From NCBI RefSeq assembly GCF_047511655.1, contig NC_133387.1, positions 139,372,853 through 139,436,852 of the forward strand: a DNA stretch of 64,000 bases, read 5' to 3'. The DNA is from Castor canadensis (taxonomy: Eukaryota > Chordata > Mammalia > Rodentia > Castoridae). The notes under the pieces were generated by a model, which was not told the origin of the DNA, made no database searches, and saw only the letters and a program-made list of their open reading frames with translations. The translations under genes and the position numbers were made by a program. Numbering within the stretch: the stretch's first letter is position 1; each line of letters starts with the position of its first letter. This document shows, one piece after another, positions 1 to 12,698 of this stretch.

Positions 1-1400
1 CACATATTTATTCTTCATCTACATAGATATCCACATAGAGTTCTCTATATTTTAATAAACTACTAACAAAAATAAATATTCTTAATGTGGAAAATACATC
101 TAGTTATACTTAATAGCAACATACTTATATCCTTTCCATTAATGTCAGAGATTACATGAGAATCCTTAGTATTATGACTATAAACCTATAACACTTTTAA
201 CAGCACCATGGGAAAACAATCTGATTGATATTGATGAAACTTTAAGATACTTAAGAAAAATATAACAGGGAATGTATAGAACTTACATGGAGAAAGCACA
301 AATTTATTGATGGATTTAAAATAAGATGTTCACATTTTATGTCTTTATACAAAAATAAGCACAAATTAAAAAGACCTATTACATAAAAGAATTAAATGTA
401 TACTAAAGAATTAAAATTTTAAAAACTGTAAGACTAATACATGCATGACTATATATATGATCCCATCATGAAGAAAGTCTTCTAAATTACATTAACAAAA
501 CCAGACAATTTTATAAAAGTTACATGCTCATGACAATATAAAATTCTATATAGAAAAATTATTTTGAGTTAGTAGAAAGTGGGCTAAATATTTATAACAT
601 GTATTATTGATAAGATTTAATATTTTTAAAGCATAAAGAGCTCATAGAAATAAAAACAAGCTCAAAAATGGTCAAAGTTCATAAATAAGCAATTCACTAT
701 AATAGAAACACAACGGCTAATAAAAACCCAAGAAGGAAAAAGAGAAAAGAGGATAAGATAAATGTGATTTATCTATGAATGATAAAATCATGATGGTAAT
801 CCTTTTTAGTGCTTATCTATTTCTTCTAATTTTTGAAAATTTCTACTTAGTAATTTATAATGAAGAATAATAAATTTAAAAGTGATTTTTAAATTTAAAA
901 AATAATATTAAATGAAGTGGGTAGACTTGTGACAAGTCTGATCCTTTATATCATTAATATTAATTTTAGAATGTACTTTTGAGAGGGACTAAGTATATGT
1001 AACTAATTTAAAAGTCTATTATAATTTTAATCAAAATATAAGGAGATTTTTTTTAAAAATTGACAAAATAAAACAAAGGTCATGAAAAGAATTAATTTTT
1101 TTCCTAAAGGAACAGTACTACTATCAGACCTACACTACTAAATATAAGATATTATAAATTATTACATAACAAAAGAAGGAATATGTATACATTAAGATGA
1201 ATCTTCAAATAACATGTAGTGATGTGAAGATGCCAATGCTATAGACTGTGAAAAGAAGATGAACCTAGCTATTTTTGAAACACAGAATACATAATTTTTA
1301 GGTAACCAAAGACTAAAAGAACATTTAAAAAATGTTATCAGTGCTTATTTGAGGATTTTAGTGCTTATATTTTCTATGAAAATACAATTTTTGAGGGAAG
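1..1400. other. FAM227B intron, AT-rich, nothing recognised
   Basis: Very AT-rich sequence with no convincing exon, RNA gene or familiar repeat by eye. It lies downstream of the 68-bp FAM227B exon in that gene's direction. Confidence 0.5.
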
Positions 1401-1420
1401 ATAAAAACATAAATATATAC

Positions 1421-1488
1421 CATTATTTTGTTTTCTTTACGGTGTTTCTTCAGAAATGTCTTGTATGCTTCCAATTTTTCATAAGAAC
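1421..1488 (-). CDS. FAM227B: FAM227B coding exon (68 bp)
   Basis: A 68-bp exon on the minus strand. The acceptor is aactttttttaaag and the donor gtatat, acceptable but weak. It enters in phase 1, completing a Ser codon from the previous exon, and leaves in phase 0. It encodes SYEKLEAYKTFLKKHRKENK followed by IM, a lysine-rich helical stretch. The phase match with the 3.1-kb exon is the main support. The next exons must lie beyond the left edge of the window. Confidence 0.8.
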
Positions 1489-1499
1489 CTTTAAAAAAA

Positions 1500-3060
1500 G
1501 TTAATTGACAACATACATAAATATATGCCCTAAAATGAATAAAAATTTAAATACGTTAAAGAAATTATGTATGAAATGATTCAGTGAGAACTAGAAATTA
1601 TGATAAGTGTAATACTAGGCACACTCTTAATGACTAATTGTAACTATTTGTCTTCTGATTCTTTTGTTTTTGTGAAATATCATGTTTCACTTAACATGTC
1701 TATGGGACTTCTATATTTAAGGTTTTACCTCAATGATTGCTACTAAGACACATTTTTCAAATAGCTCAGCCATTTTAGATTTGGTTGTTCCATCGGTATC
1801 TTAGATTCAATAAAGTGGAGTACTATGGTGCATGGCCCAAGGAAAGATTGTATGTGTTTTTAAGTTACATAATCTAGGTTTGAATCTATTCTCTGATATT
1901 TATATATTGAAGTCAATGACTACATACATATATATATATATATATATAATTATATTTTAAAGCAGGGGGAAGGTACAATGGGATATGTTCATATTTTGTG
2001 ATTTACTTATAGATATTTTATTTTCTTCAAAAACAATTTATTCATGTATGTGTATACATATACACACATGTATTATGTGTATACATATAAACAGTTTGAA
2101 TATATATACATACATACACATATATTCATATATACATATATGCTGCATGTATATGTAGGTATATAGACATTATACAAACTTTATGCATGCATATACACAC
2201 AAGCTATCTATATAGCTTGTATAAATTTAAAATATAAAAAAAAATTCAACATGAAAGTTTAAAATAAGTAATGAATTTAATCATAGCATATTTAAACATA
2301 TTCTCAGAATTTGAAAAATCAAAAATCAAAAACATGGTCTCATAACTAATAAAAGTTATTTAATACATAGAAAAGACTACAATTATAACTAATATCATCA
2401 TTCTCAAGTTTTCCCATTAAATCAAGAATAAGACAGCAGTCGCCAATAGTATTTCAAATTATTATGAAACTATTATTCAATATAATTAGGTAAGAAAAAT
2501 AGTTATACAAATACTAAAAAGAAGGAAAAAATATCATTACTATAGGATATGCTTTTCACCAATTCATTTATCCATAATAAATACTAATATTCCTGCAAGC
2601 TAACCTAGACCATGAGTCTTCTCATCTCTTTACTTTAGGTTTTAGAAATTTCTGTCCTATCCTGACCTTTGCTGACTTGATTGCTGTCTTGTTTCCCTGA
2701 ATCCCTAATATTTTTCTACCTCCACTCCAGGTTAACAAAGTTCAAAACTGTTTTAGGCTTGACTTAGTAATAGTTTATGTCCAGGTCAAAATATGTAATA
2801 GATCATTTTTAAATAATAAAGATTTAAAACAAAACTGTATTTTTTGTTTTAAGATATTTAATACCTGACAGCTGGGGGGCACAGATCAAGTGGTAGAGCA
2901 CTTACCTAACAAGCATGAGACCATGGGTTTAACCCCAAGTACCACAAAAAAGAAAAACAAAATTATACTTTATGGTTTCATTATGAGAACACAAATAGAG
3001 GCAGTAGATGGACAAACACACATGTATACACACACACATACACACAAACACACACAGCTG
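1500..3060. repeat. Intron with TA-rich microsatellites, one SINE and a CA run
   Basis: Contains (TA)n at about 1925-1950, a TATA/CATA-rich tract at 2050-2220, a tRNA-type SINE at 2871-2962 (plus) and a CACA run at about 3025-3058 next to the FAM227B exon. The rest is featureless intron. Confidence 0.6.
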
Positions 3061-3093
3061 AACATTACTCACATAAAAACAAATAAGGCTTAC

Positions 3094-3325
3094 TTTTCTT
3101 GGAAATCATTCTGTCCCACTCAAACAGTTTGGAAGCATGATCATGCAAAAGAAGTGAGCATTCCTTTAATCTTGACTCCATGGTGACACCTGCTTCAAAT
3201 ATTCGAGGGACACTCTCCCACAAATATGAATAAACTGAAATAAATGAACTGTCTTCTTTTACTTTCTTCAGATTGTAGATCCATATTTCATTATCTACCA
3301 AATTGACATCCCTGGGCCAATAATC
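3094..3325 (-). CDS. FAM227B: FAM227B coding exon (232 bp)
   Basis: A 232-bp exon on the minus strand. The acceptor is caattttttgcag and the donor gtaagc. Phase 0 in, phase 1 out. It encodes 77 residues starting DYWPRDVNLVDNEIWIYNLK, with SYLWESVPRIFEAG in the middle and KLFEWDRMISKK at the end. Aromatic-rich and amphipathic, it fits the N-terminal half of FAM227 proteins. No stop or indel is present. Confidence 0.88.
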
Positions 3326-3849
3326 CTGCAAAAAATTGTAAAAGAAAGAAGGTAACTAATTTTTAATACATTTAAATAGTAGAGTTTAAAGCCAATGAGC
3401 ATAAGTTGAATTTTTATTCTACAGCATTGTTTTTTATGAAATGTTTTTAAAGGAAATTTAAATCACAATTTCAGAAAATTTGCAAGAGATTTACATTTGA
3501 ATCATCTGGGAATAAATTGTTCACTTGATGGCCTTTAATACTTTAGCATATATTCCTGAAAAACCAAAACATCCTTTATGTAATAACAGTACAGCATCAG
3601 AATCAGGAAATTGATCTCAACACATTGCCCCTATCTAATTTCATACTGCATTCATCAACTGAATTAATAATGCCCTTTATAGAAAAAGAATCAACTAAGA
3701 CTCACACATTGTATTTAGGCTTCATATCTTTTTAGTACTTTTCAGTCTAAAATAGTTCCTTAGTGTTTTGGGAGAGAGGGAAGGAGAGAGAATTAAGAGG
3801 CCGAGTTTCTGCTTACTTTTAATTCCCCCAGTCTTATTAAGGTAAGCTG

Positions 3850-5930
3850 ACAAAAACTGTGGGCATTCATGGTATGCAACATGATGTTTTAACATACACA
3901 CATGCCTTGTGACATGATTACCAAAGTATAGCTAGTTACCATACCCATTACCTCACTACATACCCATACAATACTATATTAATTAGAGTCACCATATTGT
4001 TCAGTGGATCTCCAGAATTTATTCATCCTATGTAACTAAAACTGTGTGTACTTTAATCTATTTCTTCCCCTCCTTCGTCCTACTAGCCTCTAGAAACCAC
4101 TAATTCTACTCTCTGCTACTATGAGTTCTACTTTTTAGATTTCACATATAACATAGATCATGTAACTGTCTTTCTGGGCATAGCCCAATTCCACTTAGCA
4201 TAATGTTCTCAGGATCATCTATGCAATTGCAAATGACCAGGTTTCCTTCTGTTGTAAGACTGGGTAATATTCCATTGTATGTATATATGTGTGCGTACTT
4301 ACACACACTTAAATGACATTTCCTTTTTCCATTCATTGATAGACACTTAGGTTGACTGTATACCATGGCTGTTGTGAATAATGTTGCAATGAACATGACA
4401 GTACAGATAAACTGATTTTGTTCCCTTTGAAGATATGCCTAAAAGTGGCATGTTTTATTTTTAACTGAGAAACCTCCATGTTAGGCTTGAGAGCAGTGAG
4501 GAAAGAAATGTAGAGAGTGGCAGCTCAACATCAATGTAGGTTTATTTGGGAACAAAACCTAGTAACAAGGACACCAGCCTAAGCCAGAGCCCAGTTCTGC
4601 TCATAAACTGGGACATTATAGTTCAGGTTAAGGGAGTGCCTAGTGCTACTTTTCAGGCAGGCTAGAATTAGGGAAAGTTTGGGACTGAGACTCCTCCCTG
4701 ACAAAGCCTTAAGAGCTCCATTGTAATTACACTAAGTTAGAAAGAATGGGAACCTCCAACCTCATGGGTGGGGCACCTGAGAATTAACAAAGGTGTACCT
4801 TGAAGTCTGCTCAGCTCCTCCCCCTGGCTCAAAGATCATTGGAGCCAGGTAATGACATGCCTTCACCTGGCTCTGGAACCCATTGCCCTCCCAATTCATT
4901 GATAATTAGATGGGAAATACCTGGTTCTCCCCTTCCCATAGGTTATGTTAGGTTTTAAAAGCACCTGAAGAGCAGAAACACACTCAGGTTCTGGCTTCCA
5001 CTGGGCCCTACCATGCTCCCCTTTGTATTTCCCTTACCTAATTTTTAACAAATTCCATTGACACCTATGCGTCCTGCCATGGATTCTTCCACACAGAACA
5101 ATGAATTTGGAAGTCTTCTCATCACAGACTGCACCAGTTAACACTTCGAGCAAGGGAAATTCCTGCAGTTAGCCATGATTAGGATATCAGTTTTTCTGGC
5201 TAAGTCACATTTTGCCAAACAGAGGTTTGTACTGCAAGGGGCCCTGCAGCTGGGTAAGCTTCCATTTTATCCTGGGCTTGTCACAGGGCAGAGACATCTA
5301 GGATGGCGAGATCATGCTAACACTTTATACTGATATCCACAATTGTAGTAATTTATAATACTACCAGCGGTATACACAGGTTGCTATTTCTCCATATTCT
5401 TGCCAATATTTGTATTTTTAAATCTTTTTTATAATAGTTATTGCCTAATAGGAGTGAAGTGATATCTCATTGTGATCTTAATTTGCATTCCTGATAATTA
5501 GTGATGCTGAACATTTTACACTACCAGTTCACCATTTGTATGTCTCTTGACAAATGCCTGTTTGGGTTCTTTGCCCATTTTATTTCAGGTTGTTTTCTTC
5601 CTACTACATATAGTTCCTAATATATTTTGGATACTAACCACTTACCAAATGTATGGTTTCCAAATATCTTCTCCCATTCTGTGGGTTGCTTATTCATGTT
5701 GAATGTTTTTTGGCTCTTCAGCTTTTTAGTTTGATATAATCCCATTTGTTAATTTTTGCTTATATTATCTGTCCTTTTAGGATCATATCCAAATAAGTAT
5801 TGTCCAGGTCAATTTTAGAGGGCTTCCTCATTTTTTCTTCTACTAGTTTTATAGTCTCAAGTCTTATTTTTAAGCCTTTAATCTATTTTCAGTTGATTTT
5901 TGTACTTGGTGTAACACAATGAGGCAGTAT
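3850..5930 (-). mobile_element. Old L1 ORF2 fragment, antisense, split by an insertion
   Basis: Two blocks (about 3850-4430 and 5315-5930) translate on the minus strand into decayed L1 ORF2 C-terminal sequence; the first retains MFIATLFTTAMVYSQPKCLS. Both are broken by stops. Between them, about 4440-5310 is unrelated, moderately GC-rich DNA of possible LTR origin that I cannot name. The element is old and non-functional. Confidence 0.65.
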
Positions 5931-6173
5931 AGATAGATAAGGTGACTGGAAAATAAACTTTAAAACATTAGGTATACAACAAACTAAGCCAGGTTTAGGA
6001 ATTAAAATAGAACCAGGAAATAAGGCTGAAAGTCACTGAAGACAGCAAGCATTCCTTCCATTACCCTCCCTTCTTTTAAATGTCAATTTTCAAGCACTTT
6101 GAATGGGTAGGAAAAAGCTAGACTAAAAGACATTTGTGAATGGATTCTTTGACAAAAAAGGAATGCTCTAATC

Positions 6174-6260
6174 TGGACGTGTGGCTCCAGTGGTAGAGTT
6201 CCTGCCTAGCAAGCATGAGGCTCTGAGTTCAAACTATACTGCCAAAAAATGCTTTTAAAA
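6174..6260 (+). repeat. tRNA-derived SINE
   Basis: Matches the local tRNA-type SINE (gtggctccagtggtagag…gagttcaaac) with A/B-box-like segments and an A-rich end. It is not a tRNA gene, as it lacks a complete cloverleaf. Confidence 0.75.
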
Positions 6261-6493
6261 CTTTTTTTTTAAAAAAAAGAAAGGAATGCCAAATGTTACA
6301 CCTATTGTCCTTGTGTTTTGGGCAACAACGAGTCCACCCTTGGCCCCTTGTCTCCATGTTTTGGGGGTTAATAACAGACCCACCCTAAAACTATTGTCTC
6401 CATGTTCAGAAACTTAGCAAAATCACTAGATGTGACATGATCATGTATCAAGGTGGGGATCAAGATGGAATCCCCCAGCTCAAAAGGCATGAA

Positions 6494-6781
6494 TGATAGA
6501 GTAATAATGTTGCCGTTTTGTGAATCAGTGGCAAAATGGCAGAGCCCCATCCCCTAACAGAAATTCCCATGCTCTAAGACAGCCCCACCCCTGCCAGAGA
6601 CTACCGCACATGCGCTAAATTCCTTAACCTCCCCCTTCTATAAAAGCCACACCTGGCCCAAAGTCTGTGCTGTGCCATCTTTCCCTGGCCAGCCTGGCAG
6701 TTTGAGGCTGCCATTAAACTTTGCTCTTGAATGTGAGACTTTTCTTGTGAGCTTTCTTTGTGAGTGGCATTTTTCCTAACA
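6494..6781 (+). repeat. Provirus 5' LTR
   Basis: 288 bp, TG…CA ends, largely co-linear with the copy at 12414. It has a TATA-like ctataaaag at about 6639 and attaaa at about 6713 as probable poly(A) signal. The two LTRs differ at many positions, so the insertion is not recent. Confidence 0.85.
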
Positions 6782-6784
6782 TTT

Positions 6785-6802
6785 TGGTGCCATGATTTGG
6801 AT
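6785..6802 (+). other. Primer-binding site, tRNA-His type
   Basis: tggtgccatgatttggat begins three bases after the LTR end. It matches the 18-base tRNA-His-type primer site used by the HERV-H group at about 15 of 18 positions; the differences are C/T and G/A transitions. That comparison is from memory. Confidence 0.7.
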
Positions 6803-7387
6803 TGGGGTGTGCTCCCAGCACTGACCTTGCTCTCCCGGCCTCCCTCACCCCATCCTGCTCTCTCTCTCTCTCTCTCTCCCTCTTTAAACTCCCATCTCCT
6901 TCCTCCAGGATCTGAGCTGCTTTACTAGGACCCCCAATCCTAGAAAGCACTGCTCCCTCACTTGCTCACAGGGAATTTCCTCTGCCCCAGCATGTCTCCA
7001 ATTGCCATCCACCACCAGCCAATCCTCCCTCAAGGTCCTCTCTCGGTGAGTCCTTCTCACATGCAGAGCTGTGATCTCTTTCTCATTTCCTCAAAATCCT
7101 AGTGCTAGGTCTTGGCTTGCTCCCATCCCTAGGAACCAGATTCTCTAGGACTGTGGGCCCCCGTGATGAAGACATTCCTCCCGGGTGTTCCACATTTACT
7201 CTTTCCTGAGGAACTGATATTTCGGGAATGCCCGCATATCTCTCCTTAGGTCACATATCACCAGGGAGACTGGACCATCCCAAATTCCTTCAGACTCCCC
7301 ATTGGGATGTCTCTTGGCCAACCTTGGGCCCCTCCACCTAACATCTGATATTAAGCCATGAAAAGTAATTTTTCTCTATAAGCAGGC

Positions 7388-10075
7388 ATGGCCCCAATAC
7401 CCATTAGACAATGCCCCAAACGTCCACTTGATGGCATTTTCAATCCCAATATTTTAAGGGATTTATACAATTTCTGTGAGCATGCTGGTAAATGGAAGGA
7501 AATACCCTATGCCCAATACTTTTCCTATCTCTGCACCAAACCCTCCCTCTGTACTTCCTGTTCCCCTGTGCAAGTTCTATTAGCCTCTAAACAAGCTTCT
7601 AAATGAACCAAATCCTCTCCTGAACCTCCTCCTTCCCCATGTAAGCAGACTTCTTGCACTGCTCACACTGTGTGTCTCTTCCTATCTTCCTGAGGGACTT
7701 TCCCATCATGGTGTCAAGCCACTCCTTGTCAACTCTGGCCTCAAGGTGATTCCAGCTCTGGGAGAGCTCATGCTCCCTCCCTGTGGGCTGAGACCAAGCC
7801 CAGGGTTTATTCAGTGACTGGAGAGTGGAGGTTTCATGTTGCTGAAAGTGTTCCAGTACCAGTCAATGGGAGCGACCTAGAGGCACAGGTGATTGCTAAT
7901 CCCTCAGGCATGTGTCATGCCTCCAGGATCTGCCTTCCCCTCCCTTACCTAAGATGTCAGGATACCTTTTCTGCTTCCTCCATGGTCTCACCACTTGTCC
8001 TTGGTCTCTGTCTGCCTTCCCCTCCCTGGGCTTACTGGGACCCTGCCTCCCATGAAAAACTTGTAGCATCATACCTTATGACTTAAGTTATTCCAACTAG
8101 TTTGCCAGGCCTCTCAGTCTAAAGTAACATTAAATCAGTTGCTAGTCAAAAGTGCTTCCAAAAACAGAAAAAAACCAAAAAACTGCGGCTGCCACACTAA
8201 CGCCCTAACTCCACCCCCACAAGGGGAAGAGGGAAAGCAAATAGGCATGCTTGTGCACAGAGGGAACGCCTGCCATAGCTAAGAGAATCCATAGGCCAAC
8301 CCAACACACATCCTAGGCTGCCAGCTGCACATGGAGGTGGCTGTAGCCCGCCGCCACTTCCCCTAGAATAAACGTGTGCAGAGTACACAGGAAGGGAGGA
8401 GGGGCAACAGGCCACAGGATCAGGCCCAGGCAGTCAGGCTCGATTGTCTCAGGTGTGTGTGGAGGGGGTCAGTGCCTTGTGCACACCCTGCTCCTAGCCC
8501 CACCTCACACCTTGGGTCACCAGACCCAGCCCTTGTAAGCCAATTGTTAGCTCAAGGTTATAGTCCCAGAAATAGCAAAATGGACACTATGTAGTCTCTA
8601 AACTTCTCATTTAAATTTTTCTATACTTTTGGCTTCAGCATAAATTTTTCCCTCCAGATATTAACACTAGTTGTCCCGTATGGTAGTTATTGGCCCAGGA
8701 TGCCCTCTGAATGCCCTTCTCTAACTTTACAGATGATTTATTCCTTTGTTAAAAAGGTAGCCTTTATTAAAGAGACTGCCTGCTGTTAGCTAAAAGATAG
8801 GATCCTAGCGTTTTGTTCTTTCTAGATGGGACCTGAACCTTCCAGTCTTCTGGCTTGTAGATGTTGGAAGCTTTGCACTGAGGCCTGGCCTCAGTATGCT
8901 TCAGGTGACCAAGAGAAGTGTCCTTCACAGGGTTCCTTAAATTATAATACCATACTCCAATTAGACCTTTTCTATAAAGGGGAAAAAAGTGAACTGAGAT
9001 CCCCTGCACAAATTTTCTTTCATCTCAGATTGGCTCCACAATTGCTATTTAGATACTCAAACGCTGGCCACTCTTTGTAAGCCACAGGATAAATATGGAA
9101 AGGAGGACCAGAAAAGCCCCTTATCAATGACAAGGCCCACCCCTACTGCTCCACCCTCTGCCCTACCTTCTAAGCCACCCCAATATTCAGAACCTCCTAA
9201 TGGTGCTTCCCCCTTTAATAGGTAATGGTAGGAAGAGGGCTACCAGATCTAAGGGAGATTAAAAAACATCTGGACAGCTATACTGATGCCCAGACAAATA
9301 CATTCAAGCCTTTATCTCTGTGATCCAAACCTTTCAATTGACATGAAAGGATATTATGCTTCTAATAGACCAGACTCTTTTCCCATTAGAAAAGCAATGG
9401 GTTCTGGCCCAGGCCATTCAGATTGGAAATGATTACCATTTACAATGAGCCCCAATGCTAGTGGCGCCTGGAAATGAGGGAATAAATGCGCCTACCTACA
9501 GGGGCACAGGCAGTCCCCTTGACAGATCCACACTAAAAGGGGCTGGTGATATGGCTCAAGCAGTAGAGTGCTGCTTTGCAGGCATAAAGTCCTGAGTTCA
9601 AGCCCCAGTACAGCCAAAGGAAAGAGAAAAATATTTGGGGATAAGGACGTAGCTCAGTGGAAGAGTGTCTGCCCACCATGTGCAAGGCCCTGGGTTCAAT
9701 TCCCCAACATTTCTAAATAAAAAGAAATAGTAAGGAAGCTAAGTGGTGTTAATGTCACTTCAGCCATTTCATAGTGGAAGAAAGTAGTTTAACCTAGACC
9801 AGATTCCTCATTCTTCAAGTGAGGAAACTGAGGCCCAAAACAGTTCAGAGACCTGCTCTCCAGAGTATCAGGTGTCAATGTGAAATAACAACTTTGCTTT
9901 ACAGCAATGTCCTGAAGAAAATCCCATTACCTTTCTGCAGCATCTTAAGGATGCTACCAGAAAGCATGCCACGGTGGACCCAGAGTCACAGGTGAGAGAG
10001 GTTCTCCTCAAAGATAAATTCCTAACAGTCAGCCCCAGATATTTGTAGAAAACAGTCTGTGGCTGAAGAAGAAAA
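7388..10075 (+). pseudogene. Provirus gag remnant
   Basis: Disjointed gag-like frames occur: a matrix-like piece at 7388-7606 and capsid-like pieces at about 9230-9480 and 9900-10065. Stops and frame changes separate them. The capsid part is interrupted at about 9535-9895 by two tRNA-type SINEs and a short stretch of other origin. The 7620-9200 stretch is proline-rich, low-conservation sequence that I cannot assign with confidence. No intact product is possible. Confidence 0.6.
9541..9730 (+). repeat. Two tRNA-derived SINEs in tandem inside gag
   Basis: Two related units start at 9541 (ggctggtgatatggctcaag) and about 9636 (ggggataaggacgtagctc), each with a B-box-like gagttcaa or gggttcaa segment and an A-rich end. 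They postdate the provirus. Confidence 0.75.
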
Positions 10076-10429
10076 GTCATTGGATCAACTAATACAGCTA
10101 ACCATGTCTGTATACTATAACCAGGACATTACTAACAGAGTAAGACAAGAGACATCATGACCTCATTGCTGCCCCCACCTGACTGGGGCCTGCATCCTGA
10201 ACTTGGTACCATGGTGGACTGGAGGGGCACTTCTGCAGAGGATGCTCAAAAGGGGGGGACCGTATGGGAGATAGCCCCACCCCCAACTGGGACCCTGCCT
10301 TCTCTGCAAAGGTAACCACTGGAGGTCTAAGTGCCCCCGATCTCCAGACGGAAGGTGAGGTGCCACCTCCTATGGATTGATGGGTCCTGGCCTCCTGTCC
10401 ACGTTCCATTTCTTGGCATTGATGTTGAG

Positions 10430-10700
10430 GAGCCTCGTGGTAGCCATTATGGCAGAAAAGCAAAAGATAATTTTCTAGCTAGACAGTGGAGCCTGTTTGT
10501 CTGTCTTACCATTCTCTCCTGGTCCCCGGTCCAATGACAAGGTTATCGTTTGGGGCAAATCTGGCCAGCCCATAGAGCGCTACTTTACCCAGCCTCTGGC
10601 CTGCTCTTTGGGAGACCTCTCTTCAGTCATTCTTTCCTCATAGTTCCTGAAACTCCAGTGACTCTGCTGGGATGGGATTTACTATCTTAATTAAAAGCTC
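10430..10700 (+). pseudogene. Provirus protease remnant
   Basis: The aspartic-protease active-site motif DSGA is readable at 10482-10493, followed by a hydrophobic stretch typical of retroviral protease. A stop follows within 60 residues and the downstream frame is shifted. It is dead by inspection. Confidence 0.6.
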
Positions 10701-10849
10701 AAATTCTCCTCTCCCCCAGGCAGCTATTTCTGCTGCCCTCTCCTTCAGGAACAAATAGCTCCCACAGTATAGACTGATGAGATGAGTGTAGGGTAAGCCA
10801 GGCTGGCCCTCCCTGTTCAAATAAAACTCAAAGATCCCTCACAGTTTCC

Positions 10850-12070
10850 ACCCCCAAAACAATATCCCCTCAAGCCTGAGGCATGATGAGGCCTTATGCC
10901 TATCATAAACAACACGGGCTACTAATTAGTTGCTTCAGCCCCTATAATAAATTTAAAATTCTTATAAAAGTTAATTTTAAAATACAAGTTATAAAGTAAA
11001 CAACTGGAAAGGATATAGATAGGTAGTGAATGTATTTTTTGAGAAGTTAAAGGAAAAAGGAATGTTTTTGGATGAGAAAAGATTTTGTAAAGAAAGGTTT
11101 GTCCCAAAGATTGTTTCAAATAGGAGGGATAAGGACAAACCATCAAAGGGTTTACTATGTTATATAGAGGTTTGAGTAAGTTTTAAAAGTGTATAATAAA
11201 AAGCTTCCGTGTGTAATAAAATTAAAGTTGAGTATAATCTAAGAGTTGCCTAAAAGATTTTTAGGGTCATGTCAAACTAAAGTCAAATTCTCTATGTCTA
11301 TAAAATAATAAGGCTATCTTAATATTATTCTACTCTGAGTAACAGCCACAAAAAACTGTTAGAGAGAAAGATTTTATCAAGGAAATTATTTGTGTTTTCT
11401 GATCTTGTCAAGCTTTAAGTACTACTAAATCAGAGTTCATTTACATATTTGCTCATGTGTCTTAAATGACCACCTTGTAACAGTGTTGTGTCTATACTTT
11501 ATCTAAATATGGTACAAATATTTACAAAGTTATATGAAAAGTGAGATAGAGCTCTCTTTTATCCAAGAGTGTTACATTTAAATCCTGACAGCCCCTGCCT
11601 CCCACAGGTCACCTACCTAGGTGTGGCCTTAAAGGGACAGACTCACTCCGAGTCATGAATGAATCAACCCAATCTTCCATTTCTCTCTCCCCCATACCAT
11701 AAAGCAGCTAAGAGCTTTCTTGGGAGTTATGGGATTTTGCAGAATCTGTATCCCTAGATATGTAGTCCTTTAGCAGACACCTTTTATGCTCCTTCTAATA
11801 AACTTGCCTCCAACAGACCCTGCTCCTCTGGCTGACTATCTACCTTATCTTAACCTTCTCAGGGAACTTCTCAGAGAGCATGCAGACAAGATCCTGCCCC
11901 ACCCCATAACAATTTCTGTTAAACCAGGGGATCTTGTTCTCCTAAAGGATCTTCTATCCTCTCCATTGGAACTTTAGTGGACCAGCCCTTATCTGGTCAT
12001 TCTCATAACACCAACTGCTGTCAAGCTCAATGGGATCCCCCAGTGGTGACACCTCTCAAGAAAGTTAGAA
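10850..12070 (+). pseudogene. Provirus pol remnant with missing core
   Basis: A short RT N-terminal piece ends at about 10940. Then comes about 640 bp of AT-rich DNA with no recognisable RT, so the catalytic YxDD region is absent. RT thumb/connection-like sequence resumes at about 11583-11760. From 11786 it jumps to the integrase C-terminal domain (GDLVLLKD), which stops at 11975. RNase H and the integrase catalytic core are missing. Confidence 0.65.
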
Positions 12071-12139
12071 AAATGGAGATGGGAGATGGAGGACTCTTGG
12101 AATCCTCTAGGGAACAACATTTGACAGTGGTTCTCCTGG

Positions 12140-12345
12140 CCAATGCCCATCCTAATGCCTATGTTTCTTGCTCTCCTATTCTTAAGCTTCCTCCCTTCTA
12201 TCATAACCAGTTGCACCTCCAGGGATATAAACCTCTCCAAAACCATCCAGAGGACTGCTATGAGGGTCCTTTCCAGGACACCACAGGAGTCTGGGGATCT
12301 TGCCCTATACAGCACCCCCCTGCCAGCAGGAATCAGCTAAGAGGT
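12140..12345 (+). pseudogene. Provirus env leader-like remnant
   Basis: A hydrophobic signal-like segment at 12143-12200 lies where env should begin, but the frame ends at about 12340, close to the 3' LTR. Surface and transmembrane domains are absent. The assignment is positional. Confidence 0.4.
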
Positions 12346-12394
12346 TGACACTTCATCCCAATTCCTGATCCTCAGCCCCTACCCTCATCATAAT

Positions 12395-12413
12395 TAAAGA
12401 AAATATGGGGGAA
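12395..12413 (+). other. Polypurine tract
   Basis: The purine-rich run aaagaaaatatgggggaa directly precedes the 3' LTR, the expected plus-strand primer position of a retrovirus. Confidence 0.65.
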
Positions 12414-12698
12414 TGACAGAGTAATAATGTCGCTATTTTGTGAATTGGTGGCAAAATGGCAGCCCCACCCCTTAACAGAAATTCCCATGCTCTAAGACAG
12501 CCTCACCCCTACCAGAGACTATCGCCCATGCGCTAATTTCCTTAACCTTCCCCTTCTATAAAAGTCACACCTGGCCCAGAGTCTGTGCTGTGCATATTTC
12601 CCCAGCCAGCCTGGTAGTTTGAGCCTGCCATTAAACTTTGCTCTTGGATGTAAGACTTTTCTCGTGAGTTTTCTTTGTGAGCAGCGGTTTTTGTAAGA
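12414..12698 (+). repeat. Provirus 3' LTR
   Basis: Co-linear with the 5' LTR (tgacagagtaataatg…ttgtaaga). It keeps tctataaaag and attaaa and is followed by the target duplication atgaa. The terminal CA has decayed. Confidence 0.85.

Larger units (their letters stand above)
6494..12698 (+). mobile_element. Defective class I (HERV-H-like) endogenous provirus
   Basis: Two related LTRs (6494-6781 and 12414-12698) enclose about 5.6 kb. A 5-bp duplication, atgaa, sits at 6489-6493 and 12699-12703. A primer-binding site follows the 5' LTR, and a purine tract precedes the 3' LTR. Inside, in order, are decayed pieces of gag (about 7390-7610 and 9230-10070), protease (about 10430-10700), RT start and end, integrase C-terminus (11786-12060) and a short env leader-like piece. 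Every frame is broken. The middle of RT, RNase H, most of integrase and nearly all of env are missing. It cannot make functional proteins. Class assignment rests on the tRNA-His-type primer site and on pol order. Confidence 0.88.

Noticed and set aside
2871..2962. tRNA-gene-like A and B boxes in many places
   Set aside because: Every case examined is the same tRNA-derived SINE with an A-rich end and no intact cloverleaf.
12143..12340. Signal-peptide-like frame as a possible host secreted protein
   Set aside because: Position just upstream of the 3' LTR and continuity with other viral pieces point to an env remnant.
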